6,359 bases of DNA from a bacterium BMS3Bbin07 (lineage in GTDB: Bacteria > Nitrospirota > Thermodesulfovibrionia > Thermodesulfovibrionales > JdFR-85). How positions within the stretch are numbered: position 1 is the first letter of the stretch; each line of letters opens with the position of its first letter. The notes beneath the pieces were generated by a model. It was not told the origin of the DNA and did not search any database. It saw only the letters and a program-made list of their open reading frames with translations. Below are positions 1 to 5,856 of the stretch, piece after piece. The position numbers and the translations under genes are program-made. The stretch spans positions 1 through 6,359 of the forward strand of contig BDTQ01000305.1 of assembly GCA_002898135.1 (NCBI GenBank), given 5' to 3'.

Positions 1-680
1 ATGACCCGAGGGTCAGGTATGTGCACGGGAGTTTTTCCGGGATGGCAGACAAGGTAATGGCCATGGGGTATCACGGGATAGACGGAGTTATTATGGACCT
101 TGGGCTTTCCATGACACAGATGAAGGATGAGAGTCGCGGGTTCAGCTTTAATTCAAAGGAGCCCCTTGATATGAGGATGGACAGGGATTTGCCGTTAACA
201 GCCGGGGATATAGTCAATAAGTGGAGCGAACGTGATATAGAGAGGATTCTCAGGGAGTACGGTGAGGAGAGGAAGGCATTGCAGATAGCAAGGGAAATCG
301 TGAGGCAGAGGAAGAGGGAGAGGATCGAAACCTGTTTGCAGTTAGCCGCCATTGTCGAGCGGGTATATAGAAGACGGGGAAGGACTCATCCGGCTACAAA
401 GACTTTTCAGGCATTGAGAATTGCTGTAAATGACGAATTGAACCAACTGTCTGAGGGGCTCTCAAATGCCCTGAAAATATTGAAAAAGGGTGGACGTCTC
501 TGTGTGATAACCTATCACTCTCTTGAGGACAGGATTGTGAAGAGATTTATCCTTGCTGCCGAGAGGCAGGAAGGGGCTCTGGTAAGGCTTAACAAGAAGC
601 CGATCATTCCTCTCAGAGATGAACAGAGGAGGAATCCCTCTTCAAGGAGTGCCAAACTAAGGGGGGCGGAGAAGCTATGA
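1..680 (+). CDS. rsmH: 16S rRNA (cytosine(1402)-N(4))-methyltransferase RsmH, 3' portion (5' end outside window)
   Basis: RsmH (MraW) uses S-adenosylmethionine to methylate N4 of C1402 in the 16S rRNA P-site region. The reading frame is open from the first complete codon (base 3) to the TGA at 678-680, giving about 225 residues. Family members are about 300-315 residues, so roughly the first 85-90, including the glycine-rich SAM-binding loop, lie upstream. The GTG at 21 lies inside a conserved stretch (VHGSFSGM, equivalent to the family HGxF segment) and is not a start. Seen motifs: DLGLSMTQ (96-119), RGFSF, PLDMRMD, YGEERKA, HPATKTFQALRIAVNDEL, a YHSLEDRIVKRF block, and the C-terminal NPSSRSAKLRGAEK. 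The DLG motif is usually DLGVSSPQ, so the SMT residues are a small deviation. Its stop overlaps the ftsL start by four bases. Identification is very secure. Confidence 0.97.
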   Translation, partial: DPRVRYVHGSFSGMADKVMAMGYHGIDGVIMDLGLSMTQMKDESRGFSFNSKEPLDMRMDRDLPLTAGDIVNKWSERDIERILREYGEERKALQIAREIVRQRKRERIETCLQLAAIVERVYRRRGRTHPATKTFQALRIAVNDELNQLSEGLSNALKILKKGGRLCVITYHSLEDRIVKRFILAAERQEGALVRLNKKPIIPLRDEQRRNPSSRSAKLRGAEKL

Positions 681-1009
681 TTTACAGAAAGAGAAGAAGT
701 CTCCTAGGCTGGCTTGTCAAGCCGTTATTGATTGTCATTGCTGTTTTTCTCCTTTTTTCCATTGTCTGGCTTCGTTCCAATGTTACTGCCTTTGAGTATG
801 AGTTGGGACAGTTACAGAAGCAGAAGGCCACTCTGATAAAGGAGAGGCGGGAGCTGATTGCAAAGAGGGCCCAGATAGCCTCCATGGAGAAGATCCAGTA
901 TATAGCAGGCAAGAGTATGGGTCTTGTTTATCCCGACAGGAAAAGGGTTTTCTTTGTTAAAAGCGATCGTGGCCCAACACCATACACGGCTGGTCTGAGG
1001 GAAAGATAA
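677..1009 (+). CDS. ftsL: Cell division protein FtsL (FtsL/DivIC-like, single-pass membrane protein)
   Basis: A 110-residue protein with the FtsL layout: a short basic cytoplasmic tail (residues 1-9, several Arg/Lys), one hydrophobic membrane segment at about 11-32 (WLVKPLLIVIAVFLLFSIVW), then a polar, Lys/Glu/Gln-rich segment at about 36-70 suited to a coiled coil. It ends with the family-like EKIQYIAGKSMGLVYPD (about 71-87). FtsL pairs with FtsB/DivIC and FtsQ/DivIB at the septum and helps activate the FtsW-FtsI synthase. Primary sequence is poorly conserved in this family, so the call rests on topology, the GLVYPD segment, length, and position between rsmH and ftsI. The ATG shares the ATGA overlap with the rsmH stop, with GGAG at 668-671 five bases upstream, so translational coupling to rsmH is likely. 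Confidence 0.92.
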   Translation: MIYRKRRSLLGWLVKPLLIVIAVFLLFSIVWLRSNVTAFEYELGQLQKQKATLIKERRELIAKRAQIASMEKIQYIAGKSMGLVYPDRKRVFFVKSDRGPTPYTAGLRER

Positions 1010-1024
1010 ATCCCGGAATTGCAG

Positions 1025-1143
1025 CAATGACAAATGATAAGTGACGATTTACGATTTACGATTGATGATTGATGATTGATGATTGATGATTGATGATTGA
1101 TGATTGATGATTGATGATTGATAAATGATGATTGATAAATGAC
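1025..1143 (+). repeat. Heptanucleotide tandem array, 17 units in one register
   Basis: Starting at 1025, the sequence can be read as 17 consecutive 7-base units without a register break. The core at 1060-1122 is nine perfect copies of GATTGAT. Upstream come CAATGAC, AAATGAT, AAGTGAC and two GATTTAC units (1025-1059). Downstream come AAATGAT, GATTGAT and AAATGAC (1123-1143). All fit a loose pattern of two to four A/T-rich bases followed by TGAY or TTAC. The perfect core indicates recent copy-number expansion, and the flanks look like older, drifted units. Each core copy contains TGA, and since 7 is not divisible by 3 all three forward frames are closed within 21 bases, so it is not coding on this strand. 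It has no dyad symmetry and no T-run, so it is neither a terminator nor CRISPR. It resembles the short tandemly repeated heptamers known from cyanobacteria in type, not in demonstrated origin. Confidence 0.95.
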
Positions 1144-1160
1144 TGTAATGTATTAAGGGT

Positions 1161-1177
1161 TCCCCTGATAGAGGGGA
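1161..1177 (+). other. Short perfect inverted repeat in the ftsI leader
   Basis: TCCCCT (1161-1166) and AGGGGA (1172-1177) form a perfect six-base-pair stem around the five-base loop GATAG, extendable by two G-U wobbles in RNA. No T-run follows, so it is not a standard intrinsic terminator. The same octamer AGGGGAGT occurs at 1172-1179 and again at 1244-1251, where it overlaps the ftsI ribosome binding site. Whether the RNA structure has a role is inference. Confidence 0.4.
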
Positions 1178-1242
1178 GTGGGAAGTAGAAGGGTAGTTAA
1201 CTTTATCAGCTTGCAGGCCTGTAAACTTACCTGTTAGCTATT

Positions 1243-1250
1243 AAGGGGAG
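1243..1250 (+). promoter_or_regulatory. ftsI ribosome binding site
   Basis: AAGGGGAG, a strong purine-rich Shine-Dalgarno sequence, lies seven bases before the ATG at 1258. In the ftsI frame an in-frame TAA at 1222-1224 lies upstream with no other ATG/GTG/TTG between it and 1258, so this site fixes the start. Unlike the other junctions here, ftsI cannot use close coupling with the preceding gene, because ftsL stops 248 bases upstream. Confidence 0.75.
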
Positions 1251-1257
1251 TCGGGGG

Positions 1258-2991
1258 ATGAAAAGACGGCCGCTTATTATAGCTACGGTGATCGCAGTCG
1301 GATTTCTGATCATTTTTGCCCGGCTTGCTGAACTCATGCTGTTTGATCATGAAAAGCTCCTGAGGCTTGCGACAATACAGCATACAAAGGGACAGAATAT
1401 CCTTGTAAGAAGGGGCGGGATATATGACCGCAGAGGCAGGGAGCTGGCTGTAAGCCTCGACCGTCTCTCCCTTTATGGTGATCCCTCCATGATTGATTCC
1501 CCTGAGTATGTTGCCCGGAGGCTCAGCAGGGTTATAAAGACCAACAAATCCACTCTCAGAAATAAACTGAAGGAAGAAAAAAAACGTTATGTATCGCTTG
1601 CGCGGAGGGTATCGCCTGAACAGGCAGTAGCAGTACTGAAGCTGAAACTTAAAGGTATAGGTATTGAGCCGGATTCGGAGAGATTTTACCCCAAGGGCTT
1701 TCTTGCCTCCCATGTGCTGGGGTTTATTGATATTGACAATCGTGGCCGGGAGGGTGTGGAGAAGAGGTATGACAGCGCACTTACCGCTGATGGCGGGAGG
1801 ATTTATCTTGCCAGGGACGCCCGTGGTAACATACTTTACAGGGGTGATGATTACGAGTCGATAGGTAACAGTATTGTGCTCACCATTGATGAAGGGTTAC
1901 AATATATTGTTGAGTCAGAGCTTGAGAGTGCGGTTAAGAAGTGGAAGTCCCAATCTGCCACTGCAATAATGATGGACCCCCATACCGGAGAGATACTCGC
2001 CCTTGCAAACAGGCCGACCTTTGATCCGAACAAGCCTGGTGCATACAGGGCAGCCAATAGACGGAACAGGGCCGTTACAGACCTTTATGAGCCTGGCTCA
2101 ACCTTCAAGATCGTCATGGCTGCCGCTGCACTTGAAGAAAAGATAGCAACGCTGAATACAGAGGTTGACTGTTCTGAAGGAGAGATAGAAGTGGGGGGTA
2201 AAAAGATAAGGGATACCCATAAACACGGGATACTTACTCTACGGGAGATAATACAGAAATCGTCAAATGTGGGTGCTGTTAAGATGACCCTCAAGCTTGG
2301 CCCCGAGAGGTTTTATAAATATGCGAAGGTTTTTGGCTTTGGAGAAAGGACAGGGATTGACCTTACAGGAGAGGTATCAGGTGTTGTAAAACCCCCTCAG
2401 CGCTGGTCAGGAACGACTATAGGGGCTATGGCAATAGGATATGAGGTGCTGGTATCACCCCTTCAGGTGCTGAGGGCTTATTCTGTGATTGCCAATGGCG
2501 GTTATCTGGTAAGACCCTATGTGGTTGCAAAGACCCTCGGTCCCGATGGCAGGGTGCTGCAGCAGGAGAACAGGCCTGAGCGGGTGAGAGTTATTTCAGG
2601 AGAGACGGTAAAGCGCCTGCGGGAGGCCTTCGTAACCGTTACTGAAGAAGGGGGTACTGCACCGAGGGCGTCTGTTTACGGCAATACGGTTGCAGGGAAA
2701 ACAGGGACATCACGGATGATTGACCCCCGCACAGGCAGATATTCCCGCAGGGATTTTGTCAGCTCCTTTGTCGGTTTTGTCCCTGCTGATGACCCGTTGT
2801 TTGCCATAATAGTGGTTATATGGAAACCGCGAGGAGAATATTATGGAGGACAGGTGGCAGCGCCAGTGTTCAGGGCCATAGCCGAAAAGGCCCTTACATA
2901 CAGGTTTATACCTATGGAAGACAGGGGAGACAATAATATACTCGTGATGGGGCAGCCCGTCAGGGGTGGGCAGGAGAGTCAGGATTTTTGA
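1258..2991 (+). CDS. ftsI: Peptidoglycan D,D-transpeptidase FtsI (class B penicillin-binding protein 3)
   Basis: A 577-residue class B PBP that cross-links septal peptidoglycan in the periplasm or outer face of the membrane, working with FtsW and FtsL. Residues 1-4 are basic (MKRR), followed by a membrane anchor at about 5-24. The dimerisation/pedestal domain begins with RRGGIYDRRGRELA (about 51-64), where the family has RGxIxDRxGxxLA. The transpeptidase domain starts near residue 225. All three active-site motifs are present in order: STFK with acylated Ser281 and Lys284, SSN at 335-337, and KTGT at 481-484. No C-terminal PASTA repeats follow, and the length matches FtsI (E. coli FtsI has 588 residues) rather than longer SpoVD/PBP2x forms. 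The gene sits 248 bases after ftsL and four bases before the likely murE start. Some annotations would name it pbpB or penA. Identification is firm. Confidence 0.96.
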   Translation: MKRRPLIIATVIAVGFLIIFARLAELMLFDHEKLLRLATIQHTKGQNILVRRGGIYDRRGRELAVSLDRLSLYGDPSMIDSPEYVARRLSRVIKTNKSTLRNKLKEEKKRYVSLARRVSPEQAVAVLKLKLKGIGIEPDSERFYPKGFLASHVLGFIDIDNRGREGVEKRYDSALTADGGRIYLARDARGNILYRGDDYESIGNSIVLTIDEGLQYIVESELESAVKKWKSQSATAIMMDPHTGEILALANRPTFDPNKPGAYRAANRRNRAVTDLYEPGSTFKIVMAAAALEEKIATLNTEVDCSEGEIEVGGKKIRDTHKHGILTLREIIQKSSNVGAVKMTLKLGPERFYKYAKVFGFGERTGIDLTGEVSGVVKPPQRWSGTTIGAMAIGYEVLVSPLQVLRAYSVIANGGYLVRPYVVAKTLGPDGRVLQQENRPERVRVISGETVKRLREAFVTVTEEGGTAPRASVYGNTVAGKTGTSRMIDPRTGRYSRRDFVSSFVGFVPADDPLFAIIVVIWKPRGEYYGGQVAAPVFRAIAEKALTYRFIPMEDRGDNNILVMGQPVRGGQESQDF

Positions 2992-2995
2992 TTGT

Positions 2996-4480
2996 ATGGT
3001 TATGAGACTCGGTGAACTTATAGAGGGATTGATGCCGGTTGCTGTTACAGGTGACTGTCTTGTTGAGGGGCTTTCCTGCGATTCAAGGAATGTCGGAGAG
3101 GGAGACCTCTTTTTTGCTGTGAGTGGTGAGCATTTTGACGGCAATGAGTTTATCACGGATGCCCTGATGAGGGGAGCGGGGGCCATTGTGTCCGGGAGCC
3201 CACTCCCCCTGACAGTGGATGTCCCGTATGTGCAGGTGCAGGATATATACACTGCCATGGCAGGTATTGCCGACAGGTTTTACGGCCATCCCTCAGGTAG
3301 GCTCTCCATTACAGGTATTACCGGGACCAACGGCAAGACCACTACATCTTACATACTCCACACAATCCTGTCAGCTAACGGTATAAGGGCAGGCCTGCTC
3401 GGCACTATAAGATATATCCTTGGCACCCAGGAGTTAAGGGGCAGGTTTACTACTCCGGAAGCTCTGGATTTTCAGAGGATGCTTGCGGATATGCTTGACA
3501 GAGGCATAACCCATGCAGTAGCTGAGGTCTCATCACATGCACTCTCGCTGAAGAGGGTCGACTTTACGGACTTTGATATCGCTGTATTTACAAATCTTAC
3601 AAGAGACCACCTCGATTTTCACGGAGATATGGAGGCATATTTCAGGGCCAAGAGGAGACTCTTCCTGGAACTTGCCCGGCACGCTGCAGTGGTTAATATA
3701 GATGATCCCTATGGCAGGAGGCTGGTTAGCGAGATAAGGGGAGGCCTGGGGCAGGGGGCGGATTTTCGCATCATAACCTGCGGTATTGACAGTGATGATG
3801 CCGAGCTTCGGGCAGTTGAGATAAAGGAGGGTTTTGAGGGCCTTGATTTCACCGTGATATATGGCTCGGAAGTATTCCGAGTCAGTTCCCCGCTGCTTGG
3901 TGTAACGAATGTATATAACATACTGTCAGCCATTGGGGCCTCTGTTGCCTCAGGGATAGGATGGGAACGGATAGTTGAAGGCGTGAGGCAGTGCACGGGG
4001 GTTGAGGGCAGGATGGAGTCTGTAAGGGCTGGTCAGGAGTTCCTTGCCATTATCGACTATGCACATACACCCGATGCCCTCCAAAAGGTGTTGGAGACGC
4101 TCAGGAGGCTGACACGAGGCCGTATTATCACGGTCTTTGGATGCGGAGGTGACAGGGACAGGGGGAAGAGGCCGGAGATGGGAAGGATTGCTGCTGAACT
4201 CAGTGACACGGCGATCGTTACCTCGGATAACCCGAGAACCGAGAATCCCGTTGCCATTGTTGATGACATAATAAGGGGTATGAAAAAGGGAGAATATATT
4301 GTTGAGCCTGACAGAAAGAGGGCCATTGAAGAGGCTGTCCGGATTGCAGGTACTGATGACGTTGTGCTCATTGCAGGAAAGGGACATGAGGAGTATCAGG
4401 AGATAGGGGGAGTGCGGTATCCCTTCAGTGACCGGGAGATTTTGAGAGAGGCGATCAGGGGATTGACTATTGACTATTGA
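2996..4480 (+). CDS. murE: UDP-N-acetylmuramoyl-L-alanyl-D-glutamate--2,6-diaminopimelate ligase MurE
   Basis: A cytoplasmic ATP-dependent Mur ligase that adds the third stem-peptide residue to UDP-MurNAc-L-Ala-D-Glu. With the ATG at 2996 it has 494 residues, the usual size. Motifs seen: N-terminal substrate domain with SCDSRNVGEGDLFFA, ATP-binding GTNGKTTT (110-117, Lys114), TTPEALD, EVSSHAL, TNLTRDHLDFHGD, candidate carbamylated Lys219 in FRAKRRLF, YAHTPDAL, FGCGGDRDRGKRPEMG, DNPR at 411-414, and GKGHEEYQ. DNPR with Arg414 is the signature of meso-DAP ligases rather than lysine ligases. Start choice: AGGA (2981-2984) precedes ATG 2996 by 11 bases, and MVMRLGELIEG fits MurE N-termini. ATG 3002 is a close alternative. 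The in-frame GTG at 2966 would overlap ftsI by 26 bases and add a non-family leader. The last five residues (LTIDY) and the stop codon are written by a heptanucleotide repeat. Confidence 0.96.
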   Translation: MVMRLGELIEGLMPVAVTGDCLVEGLSCDSRNVGEGDLFFAVSGEHFDGNEFITDALMRGAGAIVSGSPLPLTVDVPYVQVQDIYTAMAGIADRFYGHPSGRLSITGITGTNGKTTTSYILHTILSANGIRAGLLGTIRYILGTQELRGRFTTPEALDFQRMLADMLDRGITHAVAEVSSHALSLKRVDFTDFDIAVFTNLTRDHLDFHGDMEAYFRAKRRLFLELARHAAVVNIDDPYGRRLVSEIRGGLGQGADFRIITCGIDSDDAELRAVEIKEGFEGLDFTVIYGSEVFRVSSPLLGVTNVYNILSAIGASVASGIGWERIVEGVRQCTGVEGRMESVRAGQEFLAIIDYAHTPDALQKVLETLRRLTRGRIITVFGCGGDRDRGKRPEMGRIAAELSDTAIVTSDNPRTENPVAIVDDIIRGMKKGEYIVEPDRKRAIEEAVRIAGTDDVVLIAGKGHEEYQEIGGVRYPFSDREILREAIRGLTIDY

Positions 4481-4509
4481 CTATTGACCATTGACAAATA
4501 ATAAATGAC
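4461..4509 (+). repeat. Second heptanucleotide tandem array (7 units), spanning the murE stop codon
   Basis: Seven consecutive 7-base units in one register: GATTGAC, three copies of TATTGAC, CATTGAC, AAATAAT and AAATGAC. The first 20 bases lie within the murE coding sequence and provide its final codons and the TGA stop (4478-4480). The rest fills most of the murE-murF gap and ends one base before the murF Shine-Dalgarno AGGGA (4510-4514). The units belong to the same loose family as the array after ftsL (xATTGAy and AAATGAy), and the last three heptads match the first three of that array in order with one mismatch each. There is no dyad symmetry and no T-run. Confidence 0.9.
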
Positions 4510-4521
4510 AGGGATTAAAGG

Positions 4522-5856
4522 ATGAGCAGATATGCATTGACGGAGATACTGGAGGCAACTTCAGGCAGGCTTATACTCAGAGGGGCCGATGCCTTTAGTG
4601 GTGTCTCCATAGACTCAAGAACAATAAAGGTTGGGGAGCTCTTTGTTGCCTTGCAGGGAGAGAGATTTGACGGACACCTCTTTGTTGACGAGGCACTGAA
4701 GAAGGGTGTGGGAGCCATTGTGAGCTATCCACCTGTAGTGCCAAGGGGAAGGAGTATTATTCATGTAAATAATACCCTGCAGGCCCTTCAGCGGATAGCC
4801 CGGTACAGGCGGTTGAGCAGGCAGGTGAGTGTTATAGGTGTGACAGGCACTAATGGCAAGACAACAACAAAGGAGATGATAACCGTAGTCCTTAATGGAC
4901 GGTATAAGGTCCTCAGCAGCAGGGGAAATCTTAATAACCAGATCGGGCTTCCGCTCTGCCTTACCGACCTTGATGACCACGATATGGCGGTACTTGAGAT
5001 GGGTGCAACCAAGGCAGGTGACATACGGGAACTGTCGGATATTGCCAGACCTGACATCGGGGTGATAACCAACATAGGACCTGCACATCTTGAGGGGTTC
5101 GGTTCCCTTGAGACAGTGCGTGATACAAAGTATGAGATACTTGATTTTGTGAAGACAGCGGTTCTTAATGCCGATGACCCTAATATTAAAGATATTCCCG
5201 GGCAGTGCAGGATTGTTACCTTTGGCCTGAAAGAGGGGGCAGATGTCCGGGCGGATGATATTGTATATGATGAGGATGGATTAAGCTTCAGGGTGTACCT
5301 GAAAGATGAAGGTTCTGCTGATGTGAGACTCAGTGTGCTTGGGTTATTCAATGTTTATAATGCCCTCGCCGCAGTGGCTGTGTGCAGGCTTTTAAATGTA
5401 CCCATAGGTGAGATCAGTTCGTCTCTTGGTGAGTTTGGAGGTGTGCCGATGAGGCTTGAACTGAAGGAACTGAAGGGTGCACTGGTTATAAGTGACCTCT
5501 ACAATGCCAACCCTGCTTCAATGGAGGAGGCTGTAAAGGAGCTGGTCAGGCTCAGGAGGGGCCGTGCTGTGGCGGTTCTTGGCGATATGCTTGAGCTTGG
5601 CCCTTACGGGGAGCAGGCCCACAGAAAGCTTGGCAGGTGGCTTGCCACACTGAATGTGGATGTGCTCATTGCAGTAGGGGATCTGATGTCATACACATGT
5701 GAGGAGTTTTCAGCAGGGAACGGCAATTTAAAGGCCTTGCATGTCAGAGACCCGCGGGAGGCGCGGGAAATACTGTTGGGTATGGTCAGTAAGGAGGATA
5801 CGGTTTTGATAAAAGGCTCAAGAGGAATGAGGCTTGAGGGGGTTCTGGAAGATTAA
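4522..5856 (+). CDS. murF: UDP-N-acetylmuramoyl-tripeptide--D-alanyl-D-alanine ligase MurF
   Basis: A 444-residue cytoplasmic Mur ligase that adds D-Ala-D-Ala to UDP-MurNAc-tripeptide, completing the soluble pentapeptide precursor. The N-terminal domain contains SIDSRTIKVGELFVALQGERFDGH (about 30-53), paralogous to the same region of MurE. The central ATP-binding domain has GTNGKTTTKE with Lys113, then the MurF-typical GNLNNQIGLPL, EMGATKAGDIREL, ARPDIGVITNIGPAHLEGFG, and a candidate carbamylated Lys in the RDTKYEIL segment that follows. The C-terminal domain has YNANPASMEEAV, AVLGDMLELG and KGSRGMRLE. GNLNNQIG and YNANP distinguish it from MurE and MurC. The ATG at 4522 has AGGGA (4510-4514) seven bases upstream. 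The stop overlaps the mraY start by one base (TAATG), so coupled translation is likely. Confidence 0.97.
   Translation: MSRYALTEILEATSGRLILRGADAFSGVSIDSRTIKVGELFVALQGERFDGHLFVDEALKKGVGAIVSYPPVVPRGRSIIHVNNTLQALQRIARYRRLSRQVSVIGVTGTNGKTTTKEMITVVLNGRYKVLSSRGNLNNQIGLPLCLTDLDDHDMAVLEMGATKAGDIRELSDIARPDIGVITNIGPAHLEGFGSLETVRDTKYEILDFVKTAVLNADDPNIKDIPGQCRIVTFGLKEGADVRADDIVYDEDGLSFRVYLKDEGSADVRLSVLGLFNVYNALAAVAVCRLLNVPIGEISSSLGEFGGVPMRLELKELKGALVISDLYNANPASMEEAVKELVRLRRGRAVAVLGDMLELGPYGEQAHRKLGRWLATLNVDVLIAVGDLMSYTCEEFSAGNGNLKALHVRDPREAREILLGMVSKEDTVLIKGSRGMRLEGVLED

Noticed and set aside
21..680. Complete rsmH starting at GTG 21
   Set aside because: The frame is open to the window edge and the residues around 21 match an internal conserved RsmH segment. 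The N-terminal SAM-binding part would be missing, so this is a truncated gene at the window border.
1025..1143. CRISPR array or intrinsic terminator
   Set aside because: Units are 7 bases with no spacers, no dyad symmetry and no T-run.
1111..1156. Promoter made of TTGATG/TTGATA -35-like units and TATTAA
   Set aside because: TTGAT occurs in every repeat unit by construction, and no -10-like hexamer lies at 16-18 bases from the last ones. TATTAA at 1151 is about 13 bases from TTGATA at 1132.
1214..1221. CAGGCCTG palindrome and nearby AGTTAACT (1195-1202) as operator sites
   Set aside because: Single 8-base palindromes without repetition or spacing partners, which could easily occur by chance.
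1234..1713. 159-codon minus-strand reading frame
   Set aside because: It is antisense to the ftsI coding sequence, shows no family resemblance, and has a composition expected of a shadow frame.
2710..3258. 182-codon and other long minus-strand frames across ftsI, murE and murF
   Set aside because: All lie opposite well-supported genes. Low stop density on the reverse strand follows from the coding bias of the real genes.
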